DNA from: Flagellimonas hadalis
Lineage (GTDB): Bacteria; Bacteroidota; Bacteroidia; Flavobacteriales; Flavobacteriaceae
Assembly: GCF_007785775.2 (NCBI RefSeq)
Contig: NZ_VNIK02000001.1
Span: forward strand, 856,678-920,677
Direction of reading: 5' to 3'
Length of the DNA stretch: 64,000 nt
Shown here piece after piece: positions 1-8,015 of this stretch. Made by a program: the position numbers and the translations under genes. Position 1 is the first letter of the stretch. Each line of letters begins with the position of its first letter. The notes under the pieces are model-generated. The model searched no databases and was not told the origin of the DNA. It saw nothing but the letters and a program-made list of their open reading frames with translations.

Positions 1-57
1 CACGAGAACCTTGTCCTTGTGTATGGCAATCAATCGGGATTTGACTGTTTTTTTCAT
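1..57 (-). CDS. Possible start of a gene cut by the left edge
   Basis: An ATG at 55-57 on the minus strand opens a frame that stays open for 19 codons to the window edge (MKKTVKSRLIAIHKDKVLV). An AGGAG stretch lies a few bases upstream of the ATG, which is unusual here because most genes in this window lack a Shine-Dalgarno site. The encoded start is basic. Nothing more can be said about the product, and a chance open frame is possible because the stretch is short. Confidence 0.3.
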   Translation of the reverse strand, partial: MKKTVKSRLIAIHKDKVLV

Positions 58-172
58 AAGGCTCCTCTTTACTTAAGGAATGTAGATGGAAATTACGCAT
101 ATATAGTCTGGTTTCAATGCATCCAACCTATATTTTTTCCTCCATATGTTGTACAGTCTTTAAAGGATGGGG

Positions 173-493
173 CTACTCATCCTCCTCGTCACCCTCCAGA
201 CCTTCAGTGTCCAAGGAGCTTTCCTCTTCTGAATCGGAATCGGTGTCGACGTCCTCATGGACTTCCATGGCCATCACCAAACGTTTGCTCACTTTCACGA
301 GATATGCGGTGTCCTCTGTACGTACTTCGATGCATTCCACCACTTCGTTGCTGGCATTCCGGTAGGTGACAATATCATCGTCATCATACCCATCCGGAAA
401 TTTCTCCACGAGTAGGTTCAATATATGGTTATCGAGTTTTTTATAGTCCACGATAACACGCTTCAACGTCATTGGTTGTCTGTTCTTCATCAT
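173..493 (-). CDS. Small acidic hypothetical protein, end of polyamine cluster
   Basis: A 106-residue protein whose ATG overlaps the TAA stop of the deoxyhypusine-synthase-like gene by one base (TAATG), so the two are probably translationally coupled. A second ATG follows directly, and a longer upstream reading of the frame would run inside the neighbour and is rejected. The first 75 residues look like a compact alpha/beta protein rich in Val, Lys and Asp. The last 28 or so are a low-complexity Asp/Glu/Ser tail. There is no signal peptide or membrane segment, so it is probably cytoplasmic. I do not recognise a family. Its place at the end of the speA-speB-DHS cluster suggests a link to polyamine metabolism, but that is inference only. 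Confidence 0.75.
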   Translation of the reverse strand: MMKNRQPMTLKRVIVDYKKLDNHILNLLVEKFPDGYDDDDIVTYRNASNEVVECIEVRTEDTAYLVKVSKRLVMAMEVHEDVDTDSDSEEESSLDTEGLEGDEEDE

Positions 494-1467
494 TACATGT
501 CTAGGAGGTAGGCAAAAATTAGGGGCGCCACAATGGTCGCATCCGATTCCACAATGAACTTGGGGGTGTCTATATCCAATTTCCCCCATGTGATCTTTTC
601 ATTGGGCACGGCACCGGAGTAGGACCCGTAACTTGTGGTGGAATCACTGATCTGACAGAAATAGCTCCAGAATGGGGTATCTGTCTGCTCCAAATCCTGA
701 TAGAGCATGGGCACCACACAAATGGGGAAGTCCCCCGCAATGCCCCCCCCTATTTGGAAGAAACCGATACCTTTTTCAGAGTTTTTCTGGTACCAATCGG
801 CCAAAAAGGTCATGTACTCGATTCCTGATTTCATGGTGCTCGCCTTCAGCTCGCCCTTGATCACATAACTGGCAAAGATGTTCCCCATGGTGCTGTCCTC
901 CCAACCTGGGACCACTATGGGCAGGTTTTTCTCTGCAGCGGCATACATCCAGGAATCCTTGATGTCTATCTCATAATATTGCTCCAAAACGCCCGAAAGC
1001 AGGAGCTTGTACATAAATTCATGGGGGAAATAGCGCTCGCCTTTGTCATCGGCATCTTTCCATATCTTGTAAATGTGCTGTTGCAAACGCCTAAAAGCTT
1101 CCTCTTCGGGGATGCAGGTATCGGTAACACGGTTCAGTCCCTTTTCCAACAGTTCCCATTCTTGCTCTGGGGTGAGGTCTCTATAATTGGGCACCCTTCG
1201 GTAATGGGAATGGGCCACAAGGTTCATGAGGTCCTCTTCCAAGTTGGCACCTGTGCACGAGACGATGTGCACTTTATCGGTGCGTATGATCTCGGCAAAG
1301 ATCTTGCCCAGTTCCGCCGTGCTCATGGCCCCGGCAAGGGACACCAACATTTTGGAACCCTGCTCCAACTGGGCCTCATAGCCCTTGGCGGCATCCACCA
1401 ATGCGGCAGAGTTGAAGTGCAAAAAATATTTTTGAATGAATTGTGATATTTCTCCTTTATTGTTCAT
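493..1467 (-). CDS. Deoxyhypusine synthase family protein
   Basis: 324 residues, similar to eukaryotic and archaeal deoxyhypusine synthase (DHS), an NAD-dependent enzyme that transfers the aminobutyl group of spermidine. The DHS signature near the C-terminus is present: GSYSGA, then WGK with Lys296 at the position of the catalytic lysine, then ESDATIVAPL. An SCTGANLEED motif lies in the N-terminal half. Bacteria lack eIF5A, so the true acceptor is not the classical one; homospermidine-synthase-like or other polyamine chemistry is plausible. I chose the ATG at 1467; the frame continues 12 bases upstream to a TTG that looks like a poorer start. It overlaps the agmatinase gene by 11 bases, which fits an operon. 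Confidence 0.88.
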   Translation of the reverse strand: MNNKGEISQFIQKYFLHFNSAALVDAAKGYEAQLEQGSKMLVSLAGAMSTAELGKIFAEIIRTDKVHIVSCTGANLEEDLMNLVAHSHYRRVPNYRDLTPEQEWELLEKGLNRVTDTCIPEEEAFRRLQQHIYKIWKDADDKGERYFPHEFMYKLLLSGVLEQYYEIDIKDSWMYAAAEKNLPIVVPGWEDSTMGNIFASYVIKGELKASTMKSGIEYMTFLADWYQKNSEKGIGFFQIGGGIAGDFPICVVPMLYQDLEQTDTPFWSYFCQISDSTTSYGSYSGAVPNEKITWGKLDIDTPKFIVESDATIVAPLIFAYLLDM

Positions 1468-2398
1468 CGTAATCGTCAATTGGGTTTACGGATTTCTTAA
1501 AGTTATCATTGTTTTCCTCAAATCCGTCCTCTAAGTAATCATTCTTTTTTAAAAATTTATAGCTCAACATTTTGTAGTACAGCTTTGCGGCCAAAAAATC
1601 GGAAGACCTTTCCTGTGTGTTGGGGCACAGTTCCACAATATCAAAGCCCACTACGTTTTTCTCCTCAAAGACCCTTTTCAGGAAATCCAAGGTCTCGTAC
1701 CAGAAAAGCCCTCCTGGTTCCGGTGTCCCGGTAGCTGGCAATATGGAGGGGTCAAAAGCGTCCAGGTCAAAACTGATGTAAACGTTATCTGTCATCAGAT
1801 CTAGAGCGGTGTCCGTCCAAAAATCATCGGTGACCATTTCATGTGCAAAGAACACCTTGTCCCGGTCCATGACCAAAGTTTCCGAATGGTCCATACTTCG
1901 GATGCCCACCTGCACCAAATTGGTGATTTCGTTGGCTTCTCGCATGGCACAGGCATGGTTGTATGGGGAACCGTTGTATTCCTTTCTCAGGTCGGCATGG
2001 GCATCCAAGTGCAGAACGGTAAGGTCCTCAAAACATTCATTGAACGCCCTGATGCCCCCAATGGAAATGGAATGCTCCCCACCGATCATCGTGACCAGTT
2101 TGTTCCTTTTGATGTATTCCTTTACGGTTTTATGGACGGCATCCACCATCTGTTCAGGGGAATCCAGCGCATCGATGGGATCGGCCAGATAAATGCCCTG
2201 TCTGTAGGCTTCGGTATCGGTTTCAATGTCATACCACTCCATATTCTCCGATGCTTCCAAAAAGGCCTCGGGACCTTTGTCGGCACCCTTTCCCCATGTA
2301 CTGGTGCCATCATAGGGCACGGGCAACAATACTACTTTGGCTTTTTCGGGAGATGCGTATTCCTTTGGAATACCGGCATATATTCTATTCGTTTTCAT
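1457..2398 (-). CDS. speB: Agmatinase-like ureohydrolase
   Basis: 313 residues of the arginase/agmatinase family, which uses a binuclear manganese centre to hydrolyse guanidino compounds. The metal-binding motifs are intact: GGEHS with His109, DAHAD with Asp132, His134 and Asp136, and SFDLDAFDP with Asp211 and Asp213. Agmatine to putrescine plus urea is the expected reaction, because the gene directly follows arginine decarboxylase with an 18-base gap and precedes the DHS homologue. Substrate choice within the ureohydrolase family cannot be read from the sequence, so guanidinobutyrase or another activity remains possible. It should be cytoplasmic, as no signal sequence is present. Confidence 0.9.
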   Translation of the reverse strand: MKTNRIYAGIPKEYASPEKAKVVLLPVPYDGTSTWGKGADKGPEAFLEASENMEWYDIETDTEAYRQGIYLADPIDALDSPEQMVDAVHKTVKEYIKRNKLVTMIGGEHSISIGGIRAFNECFEDLTVLHLDAHADLRKEYNGSPYNHACAMREANEITNLVQVGIRSMDHSETLVMDRDKVFFAHEMVTDDFWTDTALDLMTDNVYISFDLDAFDPSILPATGTPEPGGLFWYETLDFLKRVFEEKNVVGFDIVELCPNTQERSSDFLAAKLYYKMLSYKFLKKNDYLEDGFEENNDNFKKSVNPIDDYDEQ

Positions 2399-2416
2399 TT
2401 GGGATCATTGTTCATA

Positions 2417-3871
2417 TCAATTTTTGCTGGGCACGGGCAGCTTCTTCGAAGCTACTAGGCTATCCGATGATTTCTTCGCCCCATAACCGAGTATGGAAAG
2501 GAATTCGCCCGCAGTTTGTTGTTCAGCAAAGACAGAGGTCTTCAACTTCCCTTCCTTGTCCTTGTTGATCAATATATGCTTGGGGTGCGGGATAAGGCAG
2601 TGCTGTAGCCCCCCAAACCCACCAATGGTTTCTTGGTAGGCACCCGTATTGAAGAATCCGATATAGAGCGGCCTGTCCTTTCTGTATTTCGGAAGATAAA
2701 TAGCGTTCATGTGCTGCTCCGAGTTGTAATAATCGTCACTATCGCAGGTGAGTCCACCCAACAGCACCCTTTCATATTCTTCGTTCCACCTGTTGATGGA
2801 CAGGGTAATGAACCTTTTGCTGATGGCCCACGAATCGGGCATGGTGGTGATGAACGACGAATTGATCATGTTCCACTTTTCCCTGTCGTTCTGCTGTTTT
2901 TGATAGAGGACCTCATAGATGGTGCCGCCACTTTCGCCCACCGTGAAACTTCCAAATTCGGTGAAGATATTGGGCACCTCCACTCCGGCCTCCTCACATG
3001 CCTGTTTGATCTGATGGATGATCTCATCCACCATGTACTCATAATCATATTCGAACGCCAAGGAGTTTTTTATGGGAAACCCACCGCCAATATTGAGGCT
3101 GTCCAAGGTTGGACACACTTTTTTGAGGCTAATGTACACCTTCAAACATTTCAAAAGTTCGTTCCAATAATAGGCCGTGTCCCGGATGCCCGTATTGATG
3201 AAAAAGTGGAGCATCTTCAGCTCGACCTTGGGGTTCTCCTTTATGGATTGGTTGTAGAAAGGGACAATGTTCTTGTAGCCGATGCCCAACCTAGAGGTAT
3301 AGAACTCAAATTTAGGCTCCTCCTCGGAAGCGATTCGGATTCCGACCTGGAAATTATCCTCGATGGCTTCTCCCAACAATTCTATTTCTTCATAATTATC
3401 GATGATCGGAATACAGTTTTTGTGGCCATTGTTGATCAAACGGGCTATGTTCTGTATGTATTGATCCCTTTTGAAGCCATTGCAGATCACATAAGTATCC
3501 TTGGTAATCTTGCCACTTTTTCTCAAATGCTCGACGATATCTATATCAAATGCCGAAGAGGTCTCTATATGGATGTCATTTTTCAGCGCTTCGTTCAGCA
3601 CATGCTCAAAATGTGAGCTTTTGGTACAGTAGCAATAGTGGTACGAACCTGCATAATTGTGCTTTTTCATGGCCTCGCCGAACCATTTCTTCGCCCGTTG
3701 GATGTTGTCCGATATCTTGGGAAGATAGGTAAACTTCAAGGGTGTTCCATAGCGCTGTATCAAATCGTACAGGTCTATGCCGTGAAACTGTAATTTGTTG
3801 TCCTGTAGTGTGAATTCCTCTTGTGGAAAATCGTAGGTCTGCTCGATCAGATCGATATATTTTGTTTTCAT
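2417..3871 (-). CDS. speA: Arginine decarboxylase (PLP, alanine-racemase fold)
   Basis: 484 residues, a fold-type III PLP decarboxylase. The putative PLP lysine is Lys84 in the CTKSS motif at the end of the first barrel strand. Further hallmarks are LNIGGGFP at about residue 260 and GESGG at about 315. This is the shorter Bacteroidota-type arginine decarboxylase; diaminopimelate and ornithine decarboxylases share the fold, but the following agmatinase gene supports arginine to agmatine. It is the first gene of the polyamine operon, and the 450 bases upstream contain two perfect or near-perfect hairpins that might form a structured leader. Confidence 0.9.
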   Translation of the reverse strand: MKTKYIDLIEQTYDFPQEEFTLQDNKLQFHGIDLYDLIQRYGTPLKFTYLPKISDNIQRAKKWFGEAMKKHNYAGSYHYCYCTKSSHFEHVLNEALKNDIHIETSSAFDIDIVEHLRKSGKITKDTYVICNGFKRDQYIQNIARLINNGHKNCIPIIDNYEEIELLGEAIEDNFQVGIRIASEEEPKFEFYTSRLGIGYKNIVPFYNQSIKENPKVELKMLHFFINTGIRDTAYYWNELLKCLKVYISLKKVCPTLDSLNIGGGFPIKNSLAFEYDYEYMVDEIIHQIKQACEEAGVEVPNIFTEFGSFTVGESGGTIYEVLYQKQQNDREKWNMINSSFITTMPDSWAISKRFITLSINRWNEEYERVLLGGLTCDSDDYYNSEQHMNAIYLPKYRKDRPLYIGFFNTGAYQETIGGFGGLQHCLIPHPKHILINKDKEGKLKTSVFAEQQTAGEFLSILGYGAKKSSDSLVASKKLPVPSKN

Positions 3872-3976
3872 TTAAATTTCGTATTGATAAAAAAACTGAT
3901 AAATAATTTTTGGTCAAATGAACAGCAAGTTCTCAGATACGAAACTCAAATACGGTATAGGCAACAAAGAAGGGAG

Positions 3977-3994
3977 TCCGTGAAAAATCACGGA
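3977..3994. other. Perfect 7-bp hairpin, TCCGTGA-AAAA-TCACGGA
   Basis: A perfect 7-bp inverted repeat with a four-base loop, about 105 bases upstream of the speA start. No T-run follows it on either strand, so it is not a simple terminator. It may be part of the speA leader or a protein-binding palindrome. Confidence 0.5.
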
Positions 3995-4049
3995 TGATGG
4001 AATGTTTTTCGGAAGTCGTCCCTAAAATCCGGTGTCTTGACCTGAAGAC

Positions 4050-4084
4050 GGCTTTTTGGGTTGACTTCCTTGTTCCCAAAAGCC
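4050..4084. other. Hairpin in the speA upstream region
   Basis: The arms GGCTTTTTGGG and CCCAAAAGCC pair with one bulged T and a loop of about 14 bases. It lies about 180 bases upstream of speA and 240 bases past the hydroxylase stop. It could be a leader element of speA or a distal terminator. Confidence 0.4.
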
Positions 4085-4325
4085 CGAACATGAAAAAAGT
4101 TTTCAACGCGATTAGGTGATGTGCCCCAATATTCTGGACTCATTCAGGGGTCAAACATAAACAAAAAACAAATACGTCAACTTTTTTTATAAAAAAAAAT
4201 AAACCAGCATAACACACTGAAAAACAGAGGATTAAATTTTAATAATTCCATCACCCTGCTGCTATTTGCTCCAAAGGCAATAAAATAAGAACCTGAATAC
4301 CTCCATGGGCATTCCAAATTTGATG

Positions 4326-6527
4326 TTACCCCACTAAGGGCGGTCTCTCGTTGATGAAGGGTTGGCTGTAATGCCGTCTGCCCGTGGCTTTGTACAAGGC
4401 GTTGGACAGGGCTCCCACAATGGGCGGCAATGAGGGTTCGCCCAAACCGGTTGGGTCGATGCCATTGTCCACAAAATAAGTCTCAATTTCCTTGGGGGCT
4501 TCGGCATTCCGTATCAATCTGTACCTATCAAAGTTGGATTGCTCCGGTTTTCCATCCTTGAACGTCATGGCACTATAGGTAGCGTGGCCTATGCCGTCCA
4601 CAATGCCTCCTTCCACTTGGTTTTTGGCACTCATTGGATTTATAACTATCCCGCAATCCACGGCACACCATACTTTGTCCACTCTTGGTATTCCATCACC
4701 ATCTTCCAGGTCCAAAACTTGGGCTACATAGGAATTATGGCAATAGTATGCTGACACACCTCTCGATTTACCGCTATCTGTACCCCAGTTGGATTTTTCT
4801 TTTACCAATTTGAGTACGCCGGCATAACGCTCGGGGTCGTAATCGTTTTTCTCGGGTTCGCCCACAGGACTGTTGATGGCCCTATCAAAAAGCTCCAATC
4901 GAAACTCGATGGGGTCTTTTCCTGAAGCTTCGGCCACCTCATCCATAAAGGCCTGCTCCGCTCCTGCGATAAAGTTGGAACGGGGGGCACGCCACGCTCC
5001 AGTGGTCACATTGGTCTGTAAGCTATGCTTCTCGGCCAAATAGTTGTCCACGGCACCTGCTGGAAAACGGTTTTCAAAGATAAGGTCGTCATTGGTACCC
5101 GCTCCCCTTACATGCCAAGCAATAAGGTTGCCGTTTTCATCCAGTCCTGCTTTATATTTTACTTTATAAGCCGGTCTATAAGTTCCTTGGGTCATATCGT
5201 CTTCCCGGGTGTAGACCAACTTGACGGGAGCATTCATTTTTTGGGAGATGACTGCCGCTTCCACGGCAAAGGTTCCGTAAAGCCGTCGACCAAAACCACC
5301 GCCCATTCGGGTCATCATCACATCTATCTTTTCCACGGGCATGCCCAATCGGGACGCCAAGGTCAGCTCCAAAAACTCTGGGGTCTGTATGGGCCCCAAC
5401 AGTTCTGCTTTTTCGGGAGTGACATGGGCAAAAAAGTTCATCGGCTCCATGGTATTGTGCGCCAAATAAGGAGCGGAATAAGTGCTCTCCACAATCTTTG
5501 CTGCCTTTTTGAAGGCCGCTTCCACATCCCCGTCCTTACGTGCCGGTTGCTCGGGTGCTTTCTCCAACAATGCGGTCAGGGCCTCATCATGGTAAGCCGT
5601 GCTTTCGAGTTTGGAATCTTCTTCCCACTCCACTTCGAGGGCTTTCTTGGCCTGCATGCATTCCCAGGTACTGTTGCCCACAATGGCCACAAGTTCGGGA
5701 ATCCCTCCCCCATCGGACCATTGCTTTTCCGTGTCTTCCTGATACACCTCAAAATGGAACACATCTTTGATTCCGGGCATCGATTTCACGGATTCGGCAT
5801 TCATTCCCTTATATTTCATCCCAAAAGCAGGAGGGTGTACGATCATTGCGGTCAACATTCCTTCGCGCTGTACGTCCAGACCGAACAATGGCTTTCCGGT
5901 AACAATTTTTTCGCCATCCACATTTTTCTTGTCCGTCCCTATGATCGAAAAACTCTTTGTCTCTTTCAGTTCTACTTCCTGAGGCACTTCAATATTGGAA
6001 GCGGCAGAGGCCATTTCTCCGAAACTGGCCGACTTGCCACTGGCCTCATGCATCAACTGTCCTTCTTTTGTGGTGATTTCACTGGAAGGAACCTGCCAGG
6101 CCTGTGCAGCGGCCTCTTTCAACATATGACGGGCGGTTGCCCCGGCCATGCGGAGGCTTTCCCAACCTTGTCGGATGGACTGGCTTCCTCCAGCCAATTG
6201 TCGTGTAAAAATTGCGGTGTTCAAGGGAGCTTGTTCCACAATGACATCTTTCCAGGCCACATCCAGTTCTTCCGCAATGATCATGGGCATTGCAGTCTTT
6301 ACGTTCTGGCCAATCTCGGGGTTGGGCGACATGATGGTCACCAAACCATTGTCCCCTACCTTGAGGAATCCATTCAGCTCGAACCACTCCTTGGGCAAAC
6401 TCCTGACCTGCTCCGGGGTCATTTTGCAAGATGCCAACCAGTTGAAGCCCAGAACCAGCCCTCCACCGGCCAAACCTGTATTTCTGATGAAGGCCCTTCG
6501 GCCAATTTTTGTCCTTACGAGTGTCAT
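4326..6527 (-). CDS. Molybdopterin-binding subunit of a xanthine dehydrogenase/aldehyde oxidase family hydroxylase (IorB-like)
   Basis: 733 residues. The N-terminus carries a Tat-type signal (twin Arg10-Arg11, then a hydrophobic stretch ending in LASC), so the folded cofactor-bound complex is probably exported and perhaps lipid-anchored. Molybdenum-site motifs are present: GGGFGRR in the middle of the protein, GAWRAPR further on, and GLGEPSLPP near the C-terminus, whose Glu697 matches the catalytic glutamate of xanthine dehydrogenase. With the small 2Fe-2S subunit upstream and no FAD subunit, the arrangement is that of isoquinoline 1-oxidoreductase-type enzymes, which pass electrons to membrane carriers. 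The substrate, an aldehyde or N-heterocycle, cannot be assigned. The gap to the small-subunit gene is 24 bases. Confidence 0.9.
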   Translation of the reverse strand: MTLVRTKIGRRAFIRNTGLAGGGLVLGFNWLASCKMTPEQVRSLPKEWFELNGFLKVGDNGLVTIMSPNPEIGQNVKTAMPMIIAEELDVAWKDVIVEQAPLNTAIFTRQLAGGSQSIRQGWESLRMAGATARHMLKEAAAQAWQVPSSEITTKEGQLMHEASGKSASFGEMASAASNIEVPQEVELKETKSFSIIGTDKKNVDGEKIVTGKPLFGLDVQREGMLTAMIVHPPAFGMKYKGMNAESVKSMPGIKDVFHFEVYQEDTEKQWSDGGGIPELVAIVGNSTWECMQAKKALEVEWEEDSKLESTAYHDEALTALLEKAPEQPARKDGDVEAAFKKAAKIVESTYSAPYLAHNTMEPMNFFAHVTPEKAELLGPIQTPEFLELTLASRLGMPVEKIDVMMTRMGGGFGRRLYGTFAVEAAVISQKMNAPVKLVYTREDDMTQGTYRPAYKVKYKAGLDENGNLIAWHVRGAGTNDDLIFENRFPAGAVDNYLAEKHSLQTNVTTGAWRAPRSNFIAGAEQAFMDEVAEASGKDPIEFRLELFDRAINSPVGEPEKNDYDPERYAGVLKLVKEKSNWGTDSGKSRGVSAYYCHNSYVAQVLDLEDGDGIPRVDKVWCAVDCGIVINPMSAKNQVEGGIVDGIGHATYSAMTFKDGKPEQSNFDRYRLIRNAEAPKEIETYFVDNGIDPTGLGEPSLPPIVGALSNALYKATGRRHYSQPFINERPPLVG

Positions 6528-6551
6528 GATGTTTTTTTTTGATGTAGTGGA

Positions 6552-7007
6552 TTACGATTTTGCGGCAGTTTTCACGGCTTTGCGTATTCTGAGGTATGTG
6601 CCACAACGACAGATGTTTCCGTTCATGGCACTTTCGATTTCTTCATCCGATGGATTTGGGTTGCTCTCCAAAAGCGCGGATGCCGTCATAATCTGACCGG
6701 CCTGGCAATATCCACACTGGGGTACATCTACCTCCAACCATGCTTTTTGTACGGGATGGTCGCCATTTTCGGACAGTCCTTCAATGGTCGTGATCTTTTG
6801 CTCTCCTATGGAAGATATGGGAAGAATACATGATCGGGTCGCCTTGCCATCCAAATGTATGGTACAGGCACCACATTGGGCTATGCCACATCCGTATTTG
6901 GTGCCGACCAAGCTCAAATGATCGCGCAAAACCCATAGGATGGGCGTGGATGGATCTACGTCCACCTCTTGTTTTTTTCCGTTGATGTTGAGTGTATATG
7001 TCGCCAT
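6552..7007 (-). CDS. 2Fe-2S subunit of the molybdenum hydroxylase (IorA-like)
   Basis: 151 residues. The N-terminal plant-ferredoxin-like 2Fe-2S domain has Cys40, Cys45, Cys48 and Cys60. The C-terminal four-helix 2Fe-2S domain has Cys98, Cys101, Cys133 and Cys135 in CGYCQAG and CRCGTY. All eight ligands are present. It transfers electrons from the molybdenum site of the large subunit encoded just downstream. It has no signal of its own, so it would ride with the Tat-exported partner. The ATG at 7007 is the only sensible start. It begins a two-gene operon. Confidence 0.93.
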   Translation of the reverse strand: MATYTLNINGKKQEVDVDPSTPILWVLRDHLSLVGTKYGCGIAQCGACTIHLDGKATRSCILPISSIGEQKITTIEGLSENGDHPVQKAWLEVDVPQCGYCQAGQIMTASALLESNPNPSDEEIESAMNGNICRCGTYLRIRKAVKTAAKS

Positions 7008-7181
7008 GATGTAAAAAATTCCTCTTGAAGGTAAAGATTTCCTTCTAAAAATGGCTCACTTTCCTTGAACATCGTTAAAAAATTAACATCGATTTTACGT
7101 TTTGGAAGGTTACTTAAAATCGATTTAAATAAGGAACCTCTTTCTACATATGGTTTTCCAGGTACTGAATACGATCCAATC

Positions 7182-8015
7182 CTATCGAAACTGCAAGCGG
7201 GCAAGGACAGGTAGGTGGTCCGAAGGGTACCTGCAATCTTTGGAATCGCTCAAAATGGCACTTTTGAGCACTTCAAATTCATCGGAAACAAAAATATAGT
7301 CTATCCTTCGCTCCACAGGTTTGTTGAACTCAAAACCATTGAAAGTTCCTGTGGGTCCAAAGGCATTTTCACCTGCGGCCAGATGGGCATCGGCCATTTC
7401 CGTGAGAATCACCTGAACCCCGGGACTATCGCTTTCCAAGTTGAAATCTCCCGTCACCACGACTGGAAGATTGTCAGGATTCAGTTCCTTTATTTTTTTG
7501 AGGATGAGTTTGGAGCTCTCCTCCCTCGCCTTTACCCCAACATGGTCAAAATGGGTATTGAAGACCATAAACTTGTTGCCATCTTCTTTGCTTTCAAAGA
7601 GTCCATAGGTGCAGATACGCGGCAAAGCGGCGTCCCATCCTTTGGATGGGGTTATTGGTGTTTCGGACAACCAAAAGGTGGATTGGTCCAACAAATTGAG
7701 TTTTTCTTTATTATAGAATATAGCGGTAAACTCCCCCCTGTCATCCCCATGATCACGCCCTACACCAAAATAGGTATAGTTTCCAAGTCCGTTGTCAATG
7801 TCCTTCAACTGATGCACAAGCCCTTCTTGGGTGCCAAAGACATCAGGTGCATGGAAATTCAGTTGGGAAATGAGAAACTCTTTTCGGTTGTCCCAATTAT
7901 TAGGTTTGTCATCGGGGTTGTCATACCGAATATTATAGGATATGACATCGATTGTTTGACTTTGGACATTGAATAATGTGCCTATTGCAAAAAGGGCTAT
8001 GTAAATATTTTTCAT
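7182..8015 (-). CDS. Secreted endonuclease/exonuclease/phosphatase-fold protein
   Basis: 277 residues with a signal peptide of about 19 residues. The EEP fold motifs are complete: SYNIRYDN near the start, GTQEG with the metal-binding glutamate, TGDFN with the catalytic Asp-Asn pair, and SDHLPV at the C-terminus. Members hydrolyse phosphodiester or phosphomonoester bonds in nucleic acids, sphingomyelin, inositol phosphates and similar compounds. It overlaps the upstream sulfatase gene by four bases (ATGA), so it appears to be the last gene of the polysaccharide utilisation operon. That context suggests action on a phosphorylated decoration of the glycan, but this is inference. Confidence 0.85.
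   Translation of the reverse strand: MKNIYIALFAIGTLFNVQSQTIDVISYNIRYDNPDDKPNNWDNRKEFLISQLNFHAPDVFGTQEGLVHQLKDIDNGLGNYTYFGVGRDHGDDRGEFTAIFYNKEKLNLLDQSTFWLSETPITPSKGWDAALPRICTYGLFESKEDGNKFMVFNTHFDHVGVKAREESSKLILKKIKELNPDNLPVVVTGDFNLESDSPGVQVILTEMADAHLAAGENAFGPTGTFNGFEFNKPVERRIDYIFVSDEFEVLKSAILSDSKDCRYPSDHLPVLARLQFR

Larger units (their letters stand above)
3872..4325. other. Intergenic region upstream of speA with two hairpins
   Basis: 454 bases lie between the end of the molybdenum hydroxylase gene and speA. I find no credible open reading frame. It holds two hairpins (3977-3994 and 4050-4084) and an AT-rich tract around 4155-4205. No TAnnTTTG promoter box is visible on the minus strand. Confidence 0.6.

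Noticed and set aside
5025..6542. 505-codon open frame antisense to the molybdenum hydroxylase gene
   Set aside because: The minus-strand frame encodes a full XDH-family protein with all motifs; the antisense product has no recognisable domain and is His/Gly/Phe-rich like a shadow frame.
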